Of a DNA stretch of 16,320 nucleotides, positions 10,982 through 16,320 are shown piece after piece. Below the pieces are notes generated by a model that saw only the letters and a list, made by a program, of their open reading frames with translations, made no database searches and was not told the DNA's origin. The position numbers and the translations under genes were made by a program. Numbering within the stretch: the stretch's first letter is position 1; each line of letters opens with the position of its first letter. This DNA is from an uncultured Alphaproteobacteria bacterium. GTDB taxonomy: Bacteria > Pseudomonadota > Alphaproteobacteria > Caulobacterales > Parvularculaceae. The stretch covers positions 1 to 16,320 of the forward strand of contig CALKYG010000083.1 of assembly GCA_938003575.1 (NCBI GenBank), written 5' to 3'.

Positions 10982-11186
10982 GCGCATCTGCAGCCCCTCG
11001 TTCCTCACGCGCCTAAGCGCTTCGTTTTCAGACGCCCCGCATAACTCGCGGAGAAAGTATTTGCAAACTCAGACTGGGCCGACGCGACTGGGAAGTTCAA
11101 ATTCATCCGTGTCCGTCGTAATTGTCTTTTGATCGTAACTAAGCGATTCGCACGTGTAAATAGTTTTGGCGTCGATTCTCTTCTCT

Positions 11187-11237
11187 TTTTTGATTTGCGC
11201 GCGCATTGACAATTCGCACTCTACGACAAATCAAAAA
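11187..11237. repeat. perfect 11-bp inverted repeat in the AT-rich origin core
   Basis: Left arm TTTTTGATTTG (11187-11197) and right arm CAAATCAAAAA (11227-11237) are exact reverse complements separated by 29 nt. The spacer holds one of the ATTCGCAC copies (11212-11219). Being AT-rich and not followed by a terminator-like tract, it fits a DNA-unwinding or protein-binding element better than an RNA terminator. Confidence 0.7.
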
Positions 11238-11241
11238 CTTA
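11229..11241 (+). promoter_or_regulatory. perfect IHF consensus site
   Basis: AATCAAAAACTTA matches the IHF consensus WATCAANNNNTTR at every defined position. It overlaps the right arm of the 11-bp inverted repeat. IHF bends origin DNA in E. coli and Caulobacter, so this supports the origin assignment; actual binding is not shown. Confidence 0.55.
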
Positions 11242-11344
11242 CGCAGAACCTCAATCAAACATGGTGGAAAATTCACACGCCGCGCACGCAGCGCGTCCGG
11301 CAAAATGTGCGCTTCAATTCGACAGGATGCAACTCGAAACCGCG

Positions 11345-11384
11345 CAAAAAATTCGCCCCGCGCAAACGGCTGCGGCGGGGCGAA
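11345..11384 (-). terminator. intrinsic terminator of rpsT
   Basis: On the minus strand a perfect 10-bp GC-rich stem, TTCGCCCCGC paired with GCGGGGCGAA, closes a 13-nt loop and is followed by six T residues. It begins about 23 nt after the rpsT stop codon, so it should end the rpsT transcript before it enters the origin region. Confidence 0.88.
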
Positions 11385-11399
11385 AATTCAGTCTGAATT
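11385..11399. repeat. 6-bp inverted repeat between rpsT and its terminator
   Basis: AATTCA and TGAATT flank a 3-nt GTC centre, directly abutting the outer edge of the rpsT terminator stem. The arms are identical to those of the repeat in the rpsT leader. Confidence 0.4.
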
Positions 11400-11407
11400 G
11401 TAATGAC

Positions 11408-11674
11408 TTAAGCGGAGAGCGCCTTGATGCGCGCTGAAAGGCGCGAAAGCTTGCGCGAAACCGTGGACTTGTGCGCGACGCCCTTCGTAACCGACCGGTG
11501 AAGTTCAGGTTGGGCGGCTCGAAAAGCAGCGACCGCGGCCGCCTTGTCTCCCGACGCGATCGCTTCTTCGACCTTGCGGACGAACGAGCGAACGCGCGAA
11601 CGGCGCGCCTTGTTCACTTCCGTGCGCCTTGCGATCTTGCGCACCATCTTTTTCGCTGACGACGTATTCGCCAT
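11408..11674 (-). CDS. rpsT: 30S ribosomal protein S20
   Basis: An 88-residue basic protein that binds 16S rRNA early in small-subunit assembly. The sequence begins [17 protein letters not shown] and continues with the Lys/Arg-rich helical pattern and the [21 protein letters not shown] segment typical of S20. Length matches the family. The ATG at 11674 is preceded by GCAGGACCC, an acceptable ribosome-binding site. A promoter about 90-117 nt upstream and a strong terminator downstream make it a self-contained transcript. Adjacency to dnaA is a known arrangement in Caulobacter relatives. Confidence 0.97.
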   Translation of the reverse strand: MANTSSAKKMVRKIARRTEVNKARRSRVRSFVRKVEEAIASGDKAAAVAAFRAAQPELHRSVTKGVAHKSTVSRKLSRLSARIKALSA

Positions 11675-11708
11675 GGGTCCTGCTTCCGGTCGGCGGCCTA
11701 AACAGCCA

Positions 11709-11724
11709 AATTCATTGGTGAATT
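11709..11724. repeat. 6-bp inverted repeat in the rpsT leader
   Basis: AATTCA and TGAATT flank a 4-nt TTGG centre, 35-50 nt upstream of the rpsT start codon and inside its predicted 5' leader. It may fold in the RNA or act as an operator. The same arms recur at 11385-11399 downstream of rpsT. Confidence 0.4.
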
Positions 11725-11762
11725 CGCGGCCCGGCTAATGCCGGTCCCCGAGTGAGGCGTGG

Positions 11763-11791
11763 CTTATAGCTACGCGGATGGGACCCGTCAA
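11763..11791 (-). promoter_or_regulatory. sigma-70 promoter for rpsT
   Basis: On the minus strand TTGACG (11791 to 11786) and TATAAG (11768 to 11763) are separated by exactly 17 nt. Each hexamer matches the sigma-70 consensus at 5 of 6 positions. Transcription would start near 11756, giving a leader of about 80 nt before the rpsT ATG. This is the clearest promoter in the window. Confidence 0.75.
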
Positions 11792-11832
11792 CGACCGTTT
11801 GAGGCGGCCGGTTTCGATGATTGGCGCCGCAG

Positions 11833-12699
11833 TCACCGCTGGCAGGCGCCGCAATAAAAAGTCGATCGGCCGGACTGCGTGATCCGGCGGATTTCGCCGC
11901 CGCAAACCGGGCAATCGGAGCCTTCCCGATCGTAGACCGAAAAGCGGTGCTGGAAATAGCCGAGCGAGCCGTCCGAAGCGGCGAAATCCCTCAAGGTCGA
12001 CCCGCCAGCCTCGATCGCCTCCGCGAGCACGTCCCGGATCGCCGAATGCAGGCGCAACGCCTTTTCGCGGCCGACGGCGCCGGCTTTTCGCCGCGGTGAG
12101 ATTCCGGCTCTGAAAAGCGCTTCGCAAACATAGATGTTGCCGAGCCCCGCGACGACCGACTGATCGAGAAGGGCCGCCTTGATCGGCGCCGTCTTGCCGC
12201 GCACAGCCTCGATGAATCCGTCCGGGGTGAAGTCCGGCCCGAGCGGCTCGGGTCCCATGGCGGCGAACCGCCCTGATTGACCGTGGCTCGCGCCGCCTTC
12301 GACATCCATGAAACCGAAGCGCCGCGGGTCGTTGTAATCAATCACGAATTTCCCATTCGGGCCTTGCATCCAGAACGTGACGTGATCGTGGACGGCGGCG
12401 GACGACCGGTCGTGATGGAAGACGCCGGGCCTTGCCGCGCCGGCCGCCGACGTCACGGTGAACCGGCCTGACATTCCAAGATGCATGATGAGCCTCTCGC
12501 CGGTCGACAGGTCGGCGAACAGGTATTTCCCCCGGCGGTCGAGCCTTTGCACTCTTGATCCGGTCAGCCGCTCGCAAAAATCCTGCGGGAAGGGGAAGCG
12601 CAGGTCGCGCCGCCGGGTGACGACAGCGAGGAAAACCGCGCCCTCCATCGCCGGCGCCAGTCCGCGGCGCACGGTTTCGACCTCCGGCAGCTCAGGCAT
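11833..12699 (-). CDS. mutM: formamidopyrimidine-DNA glycosylase (Fpg/MutM)
   Basis: A base-excision repair enzyme that removes 8-oxoguanine and formamidopyrimidines and cleaves the abasic site. The 288-residue sequence starts [14 protein letters not shown], supplying the catalytic Pro (residue 2, N-terminal after Met removal) and Glu3, with the conserved lysine K58 in RRGKYLF. The C-terminus carries the zinc finger with Cys263, Cys266, Cys283 and Cys286. The [17 protein letters not shown] segment in the second half is the helix-two-turn-helix DNA-binding region. The ATG at 12699 is the only start that places the catalytic proline correctly. It lies 158 nt upstream of rpsT on the same strand and is divergent from the TIR gene across 80 nt. 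Confidence 0.97.
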   Translation of the reverse strand: MPELPEVETVRRGLAPAMEGAVFLAVVTRRRDLRFPFPQDFCERLTGSRVQRLDRRGKYLFADLSTGERLIMHLGMSGRFTVTSAAGAARPGVFHHDRSSAAVHDHVTFWMQGPNGKFVIDYNDPRRFGFMDVEGGASHGQSGRFAAMGPEPLGPDFTPDGFIEAVRGKTAPIKAALLDQSVVAGLGNIYVCEALFRAGISPRRKAGAVGREKALRLHSAIRDVLAEAIEAGGSTLRDFAASDGSLGYFQHRFSVYDREGSDCPVCGGEIRRITQSGRSTFYCGACQR

Positions 12700-12779
12700 G
12701 GGCGAGGATCATCATTTGGTCTCGGTCACGACTTTCTCGAGGTCGCCGCTGCGGTTAGTGTTCGCAAACGGGCGGACCG

Positions 12780-14885
12780 ATGGGCGACAGGAAGTACAAG
12801 GCTTTTATCAGTTACAGCCACGCTGACGAAGCGTGGGCCGGCTGGCTGCAGCGATCGCTTGAGCGGTTCCGCGCGCCGCGCGCCCTCGCCGCCGAACTGG
12901 CGGCTTCCGGCCGCTCGGCGAGGCTCACGCCGGTCTTCCGCGACCGGGAGGACCTTCCGGTCGCCGGCAGCCTCAATACGGCGATCCAGGCGGCGATCGC
13001 CGACAGCGAATATCAGATCGTCCTGTGCTCGCCGAATTCGGCGAAGTCCCGCTGGGTCAATGAAGAGATAAAGCTCTTTCACCGCCTGCACGGGCCGGGG
13101 CGGGTTTTTGCGCTCATCATCGGCGGCGCACCCAACGCCGCCAACCTGCCCGGCCGGGAAGACGAGGAATGTTTTCCGCCCGCTCTTCGTTTCGAGCTTG
13201 ACGACACGGGAGAGCCGACCGCGGCCGCGGCGGAGCCTCTGGCCGCCGATGCGAGACCATCCGGCGATGGAAAACGCTACGCGTTGCTCAAGGTGGCGGC
13301 CGGAATGCTCGGCGTCGGACTTGACGATCTCGTCAGGCGGGACGCGATCCGGCGCGCAAGGCAGGCGCGCACTGTGGCGATCGCATCCCTTGCGGGCAGC
13401 GCGGCCGCTGCGGCCCTTGCGGCGTACGCGGTCCGGAAGGGGAACGAAGCGGCCGTGATGCGCGGCAAGGCGGAAACCCTCATTGAATTCATGCTGACGG
13501 ACCTCAACGAGAAACTCGAACCGGTCGGGCGGCTCGACATTCTTGAATCCGTCGTCGATCGCGCGAACGCCTATTACGCCGACCAGAATCCGCGATCTCT
13601 TGACGACGACGCCCTCTCCCGCCGCGCCAAGGCGATGATGCAGCTCGGAACGATCGATTACCGACGCAACGCCTTCGGCAGCGCGAAAGCGGCCTATGAA
13701 ACCGCTGAGAAGGCGAGCGCGGAGCTGCTGCGCCGGTCGCCCAAGGATCCGGACAGAATTTTCGACCATGCTCAAAACGTGTTCTATGTCGGCGAGGCCG
13801 CGTACCGGCTGAACGACCGCCGACGGGGCGAAGCGCAAAGCTTTGAATATCTGCGGCTTGCAAGACAGCTGATGGCGGTCGACGGCGACAATCCAAGGTC
13901 GCGGCTGGAGCTTGCTTATGCCACAAACAATATCGGGAACACGAAATTCCGCGACGGCCTGTATCGGGAGGCGATCCCGTATTATGAAGCGTCGATAAAG
14001 GCGCGCAAATCGCTGCTGGACGCGGATCCTCAGAACGCCAGGCTGATTATCGCCTATGCTTACGCCATCTCGTGGCAGGCATTTGCTGAGTTTGAGCGCG
14101 GCGAATTTCGCACGGCGATTGATCTGTTTGAAAGACAGCTCGCGGCCTATGGCGGACTGATCGAAGGCGACGCCCCGGATTTCTCGGCGCTTGACGCGGT
14201 CGTCACGGCGCAGCGCCGCGCCGCGGAAGCCTATCTGGCGCTGGGTGATATCGAAGAAGCGCAAAGGCGCAACGACGCGGCGGCGGAGACGGCGGAATTT
14301 CTGGTCGCGCACGATCCGCGCAACGCCAATTGGGGCGTCAACGCCTCGCACATTTACCGCATGTCGTCATACCTGAAGTCGATCGCCGGCGACGCGACCG
14401 GAGCGATGGAGGCGGCCGCCCGATCGGTCGAAGAGATTTCGCGCGTCATTACTGACGATGCGCCCGCCTTTTATCACGCGGCCCTTGGGAGCGCGATCGC
14501 ACAGCGGCTTTCGGTTTCGGGCGCCGGCGCGGCAAGCGCGGCGGAGACGGCGGAAGTCGACCGCCTCATCGACTATGCGATTGCGCGCGACGTCCGCGAC
14601 AGCGTGAAATTCATTCTCGACGCGTCCGTCATCCTGTTCGATCTGAAGACGGAGTCCGGAAAGGCGCAAGAGGCGCATGAAACGGCGCTCAAGGCGATGA
14701 AGGCGGTGGAGCCGTTGCGCGAAACGCTGCCGGCCCTCGCCAAAATCAGCCTGGCCGCTCTAATGCTCAGGACCGGATACGCCGAGGAAGCGGCGGAAAT
14801 TGTTCAAGAATTGGACGCGCTCGGCGTCAGACATCCCGCCCTTATGGAGCTTAGGGGTAATTTGACCTTGATAGCTCGGAAATAA
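12780..14885 (+). CDS. TIR-domain transmembrane TPR protein
   Basis: A 701-residue protein joining an N-terminal TIR domain, one membrane helix and a TPR-rich C-terminal half. TIR domains of bacteria often cleave NAD+ or make signalling nucleotides, especially in antiphage defence; activity here is not shown. The TIR part has KAFISYSHADEAW (7-19), the loop FRDREDLPVAG (53-63) and SRWVNEEIKLF (90-100), where Glu95 or Glu96 fits the catalytic glutamate position. A linker (YALLKVAAGMLGVGLDDL, 167-184) and a basic stretch precede a helix at about 198-218. TPR-like repeats are visible near 280-320, 378-415, 426-458 and 479-512. If the basic side stays inside, the TIR is cytoplasmic and the TPR periplasmic. 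The ATG at 12780 follows GGGCGGA. Its divergent neighbour is mutM, and a lipoprotein gene follows 83 nt downstream. Confidence 0.88.
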   Translation: MGDRKYKAFISYSHADEAWAGWLQRSLERFRAPRALAAELAASGRSARLTPVFRDREDLPVAGSLNTAIQAAIADSEYQIVLCSPNSAKSRWVNEEIKLFHRLHGPGRVFALIIGGAPNAANLPGREDEECFPPALRFELDDTGEPTAAAAEPLAADARPSGDGKRYALLKVAAGMLGVGLDDLVRRDAIRRARQARTVAIASLAGSAAAAALAAYAVRKGNEAAVMRGKAETLIEFMLTDLNEKLEPVGRLDILESVVDRANAYYADQNPRSLDDDALSRRAKAMMQLGTIDYRRNAFGSAKAAYETAEKASAELLRRSPKDPDRIFDHAQNVFYVGEAAYRLNDRRRGEAQSFEYLRLARQLMAVDGDNPRSRLELAYATNNIGNTKFRDGLYREAIPYYEASIKARKSLLDADPQNARLIIAYAYAISWQAFAEFERGEFRTAIDLFERQLAAYGGLIEGDAPDFSALDAVVTAQRRAAEAYLALGDIEEAQRRNDAAAETAEFLVAHDPRNANWGVNASHIYRMSSYLKSIAGDATGAMEAAARSVEEISRVITDDAPAFYHAALGSAIAQRLSVSGAGAASAAETAEVDRLIDYAIARDVRDSVKFILDASVILFDLKTESGKAQEAHETALKAMKAVEPLRETLPALAKISLAALMLRTGYAEEAAEIVQELDALGVRHPALMELRGNLTLIARK

Positions 14886-14968
14886 ACATCAAAACTGCAT
14901 TGGCCGATCGTTACTGTTTACAAGCAATGCCGCCCGCTGGAAATGCGGCCCGCATCAGGAGACGAACC

Positions 14969-15502
14969 ATGCCGAGCGTTGCCAGATTCTCCGTGATCGC
15001 AGCATCGGCGGCGCTTGCCGCCGCATGCGCTCACACCGGTTCACAAGAACCGGCGAAAGCCGGGGAGCAAGGGGTCGCGCCGGTGAACGCCTCGGTGACG
15101 ATCACGGAAGACGGCGCCGGCGGATACGCGTTCGCCTATGATGCGCCGTATTTCGACAAGAAGGGGAATTTCAACTTCTCGCTGCCCGGCGCACTGCACA
15201 ATCGCATTGTGCTCACCTTCACGATCGCCGACGGCTCGGCGCAAGGCGTTCGTTTCAAGACAGACGCCCGCGACGCGATCTGGATCGTGGAAAAGGCGAA
15301 TGTCGATCCCGCAACAGGCAGCCCGAGCGGCCCCTATCGCGGCGATCAGTTTTTCGGGTTTGAAGTCAGCAAGGACGGGCGGCGGCTGACGTTGACCGAC
15401 GAAAACAACGACGGCGTCCTGTATCGCTACGGGCTGAGATTCGACCTTGGCGGCGAGACCGTTTTCGACGATCCGGACGGGCAGAACGGCGGTCACCGTT
15501 AA
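14969..15502 (+). CDS. predicted lipoprotein of unknown function
   Basis: A 177-residue protein with a lipoprotein-type signal peptide: hydrophobic ASAALAAAC ends in Cys20, the likely lipidation site, followed by Ala, which favours the outer membrane. The mature part looks beta-rich, with alternating hydrophobic segments and a DENNDG motif (144-149) resembling a calcium-binding loop, plus an acidic tail (DDPDG). I do not recognise the family. The ATG at 14969 has an excellent ribosome-binding site, AGGAGA, 7 nt upstream; an upstream in-frame start at 14900 would bury the signal peptide. It follows the TIR gene by 83 nt on the same strand and a strong terminator lies 20 nt beyond its stop, so the two may share a transcript. 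Confidence 0.8.
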   Translation: MPSVARFSVIAASAALAAACAHTGSQEPAKAGEQGVAPVNASVTITEDGAGGYAFAYDAPYFDKKGNFNFSLPGALHNRIVLTFTIADGSAQGVRFKTDARDAIWIVEKANVDPATGSPSGPYRGDQFFGFEVSKDGRRLTLTDENNDGVLYRYGLRFDLGGETVFDDPDGQNGGHR

Positions 15503-15521
15503 GGGGCGTCGGCGGGAACGA

Positions 15522-15550
15522 AAAACCCGGCGTTCCGCGCGCCGGGTTTT
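15522..15550. terminator. bidirectional intrinsic terminator
   Basis: A perfect 11-bp stem, AAAACCCGGCG paired with CGCCGGGTTTT, closes a 7-nt loop, giving a T-run on both strands. It lies between the lipoprotein gene (+) and the 73-aa gene (-), which converge here, and should end transcription from both sides. Confidence 0.9.
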
Positions 15551-15574
15551 CGAAGGCCCCCTCTCAACGGAGAT

Positions 15575-15796
15575 TCAGCCTGCGCTGTCCCTCTTGATGA
15601 AAGTGACCGCGAACAGCGGTTCGCCGTCGAACAGGTCTTTCGGCGGCGCCATCCCCTCAATCATCTTGAAGGTGCGCGGCGTTATCGATCCCTCCATGCG
15701 ATAGCCTTTCTCAGCCATCTTTCCGCGATGAAATTCGAGCGCAGCCGCGGTGAATTCGCGCGCGAGGATGGTGATGCGTTCGGGGTCCTTCGACAT
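15575..15796 (-). CDS. small conserved-looking protein (73 aa)
   Basis: A 73-residue soluble protein without signal peptide or membrane segment. It starts MSKDPERITILAREFTAAALEFHR, likely a helix, followed by a beta-like GYRMEGSITPRTFKMIEGM segment and ending in PLFAVTFIKRDSAG. The pattern suggests a small alpha-beta fold, but I do not recognise a named family. An AGGA lies about 10 nt before the ATG at 15796, with an A-rich spacer. It ends against the bidirectional terminator and lies about 97 nt downstream of the next gene's stop on the same strand. Typical codon usage and a ribosome-binding site make it probably real. Confidence 0.7.
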   Translation of the reverse strand: MSKDPERITILAREFTAAALEFHRGKMAEKGYRMEGSITPRTFKMIEGMAPPKDLFDGEPLFAVTFIKRDSAG

Positions 15797-15892
15797 GGTC
15801 TTTTTTTCCTGCGTTTGGCGGCGCGCTGACCGCCTCTCCTTTGCGGCGCAGTATTAGCGCGCCCGGTGTGAAAGTCCAATTGCGGCGGGCGC

Positions 15893-16320
15893 TTATCCGG
15901 GGTCAAGGCGATAGATTTCAAGTCCCCCCGCGCCGTCGATCGCAACGGGTCTCAGCCAGGCGGGCCGGTCGCCCGCGAGCAGCAGCGATGCAAGCCCGTC
16001 CGGCGCGATCGTCGCATAGGCGCGCGCTTCGCTGGAGTTCGGACAGAAGACGAGGTAGCCGGCGCCGGATTGGGCGAAGGCGCTTTTTGCTTCATCCCCG
16101 GACCGGGTAAAGAAAACGATCGTTCTGCGAATGGACAGATCATTGCGATGATACGGCGCCGCCGTGACCTGGTGCGGCGTGGCGGCCAGTATCGCGGGGC
16201 CAAGATCTATCGGCGTAAAAACAAGGCTTGGCGGCAACGCCCGCAAGGCGCCGATCGAAGCCGGATCGCTGCAGGAGACGCCGCCGGCCGCCGCATTGGG
16301 TTCGGCCGGCGCCTTTCCTC
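15893..16320 (-). CDS. C-terminal part of a probable membrane protein (partial)
   Basis: The open frame reaches the right edge of the window on the minus strand, so only the last 142 or so residues are visible and the start lies outside. The visible part contains a Cys-Ser-Asp segment, then SLVFTPIDLGPAILAATPH, VTAAPYHRND and IVFFTR, ending in LEIYRLDPG. This resembles the soluble C-terminal domain of large multi-helix membrane proteins of alphaproteobacteria related to glycosyltransferase-like families, but no membrane helix is visible here. An apparent start at 16246 is TTG and almost certainly internal because the frame stays open and protein-like upstream of it. Function is not assigned. 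Confidence 0.65.
   Translation of the reverse strand, partial: GKAPAEPNAAAGGVSCSDPASIGALRALPPSLVFTPIDLGPAILAATPHQVTAAPYHRNDLSIRRTIVFFTRSGDEAKSAFAQSGAGYLVFCPNSSEARAYATIAPDGLASLLLAGDRPAWLRPVAIDGAGGLEIYRLDPG

Larger units (their letters stand above)
10770..11407. other. oriC: candidate chromosomal replication origin (oriC) and dnaA leader
   Basis: This non-coding gap of about 640 nt between dnaA and rpsT is the best origin candidate. It is much richer in AT than the genes around it; I count 41 G+C in the 100 bases 11161-11260. It holds a perfect 11-bp inverted repeat (11187-11237), a perfect IHF consensus (11229-11241), three copies of ATTC(G/A)CAC (11146, 11212, 11271) and several 7-of-9 matches to the DnaA box (10902-10910, 11155-11163, 11263-11271), but no full TTATCCACA. 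The dnaA-proximal end carries a hairpin (10858-10878) in the probable dnaA leader, and the rpsT-proximal end carries the rpsT terminator. The position beside dnaA and rpsT matches the origin position known in Caulobacter. Confidence 0.6.

Noticed and set aside
11072..11092. Two GACTGGG copies 14 nt apart
   Set aside because: Too short and isolated to treat as an iteron array.
11099..11104. Extra AATTCA half-sites within the origin candidate
   Set aside because: Single hexamers in AT-rich DNA are expected by chance and lack the inverted partner.
11166..11396. Plus-strand open frame of 76 codons inside the origin candidate
   Set aside because: It starts with a non-ATG codon without a ribosome-binding site, covers the inverted repeat, IHF site and rpsT terminator, and its translation is not protein-like.
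12726..14351. Long minus-strand open frame antisense to the TIR gene (541 codons)
   Set aside because: The opposite strand carries a clear TIR-TPR protein; the antisense translation is Arg-rich and shows no domain.
12780..15502. Calling the TIR-lipoprotein pair an established antiphage system
   Set aside because: There is no other defence gene nearby, no mobile-element mark, and I cannot match it to a named defence system; it is kept as a hypothesis only.

Overview
The window is a GC-rich chromosomal segment that looks alphaproteobacterial. It holds the replication-initiation neighbourhood dnaA, dnaN, recF, gyrB, with rpsT and mutM just beyond the dnaA upstream gap, together with an Acg-type Tat nitroreductase and lipoprotein and Sel1 genes typical of Gram-negatives. 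A caulobacter-like or Parvularcula-like relative is a guess; the class is better supported than the order. No tRNA, rRNA, CRISPR array, transposase or integrase was seen.

Layout. 1-299 has no convincing gene. 300-1238 (+) encodes an AEC-family permease. 1239-1566 is a gap with an inverted repeat and a possible decayed secreted-protein fragment. 1567-2718 (+) encodes a Tat-exported nitroreductase-like protein. It converges with a secreted Sel1/peptidoglycan-binding-like protein at 2760-4112 (-). The minus strand then carries, read right to left, dnaA (10769 to 9273), dnaN (9035 to 7917), recF (7903 to 6698) and gyrB (6689 to 4257). dnaN, recF and gyrB are packed within 8-13 nt of each other; dnaA is set apart from dnaN by about 237 nt. 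The 10770-11407 gap between dnaA and rpsT is AT-rich for this genome and is the best origin (oriC) candidate. It holds a perfect 11-bp inverted repeat, a perfect IHF consensus and three copies of ATTC(G/A)CAC, but no consensus TTATCCACA DnaA box. rpsT (11674 to 11408) has a clear sigma-70 promoter and a strong intrinsic terminator, and mutM lies upstream of it on the same strand.

Right part. Divergent from mutM is a 701-aa TIR-transmembrane-TPR protein (12780-14885), followed by a lipoprotein gene (14969-15502) and a perfect bidirectional terminator. A 73-aa conserved-looking protein and the C-terminal part of a probable membrane protein face back on the minus strand.

How it fits together. 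The core encodes the initiator (DnaA), the sliding clamp (DnaN), the gap-repair loader (RecF) and gyrase B, next to the presumed origin they act on. Two features stand out. DnaA is divergent in several otherwise near-invariant AAA+ motifs while the adjacent presumed origin lacks consensus DnaA boxes. The TIR-TM-TPR plus lipoprotein pair could be an envelope-sensing NAD-linked signalling or defence unit; that function is inference only.
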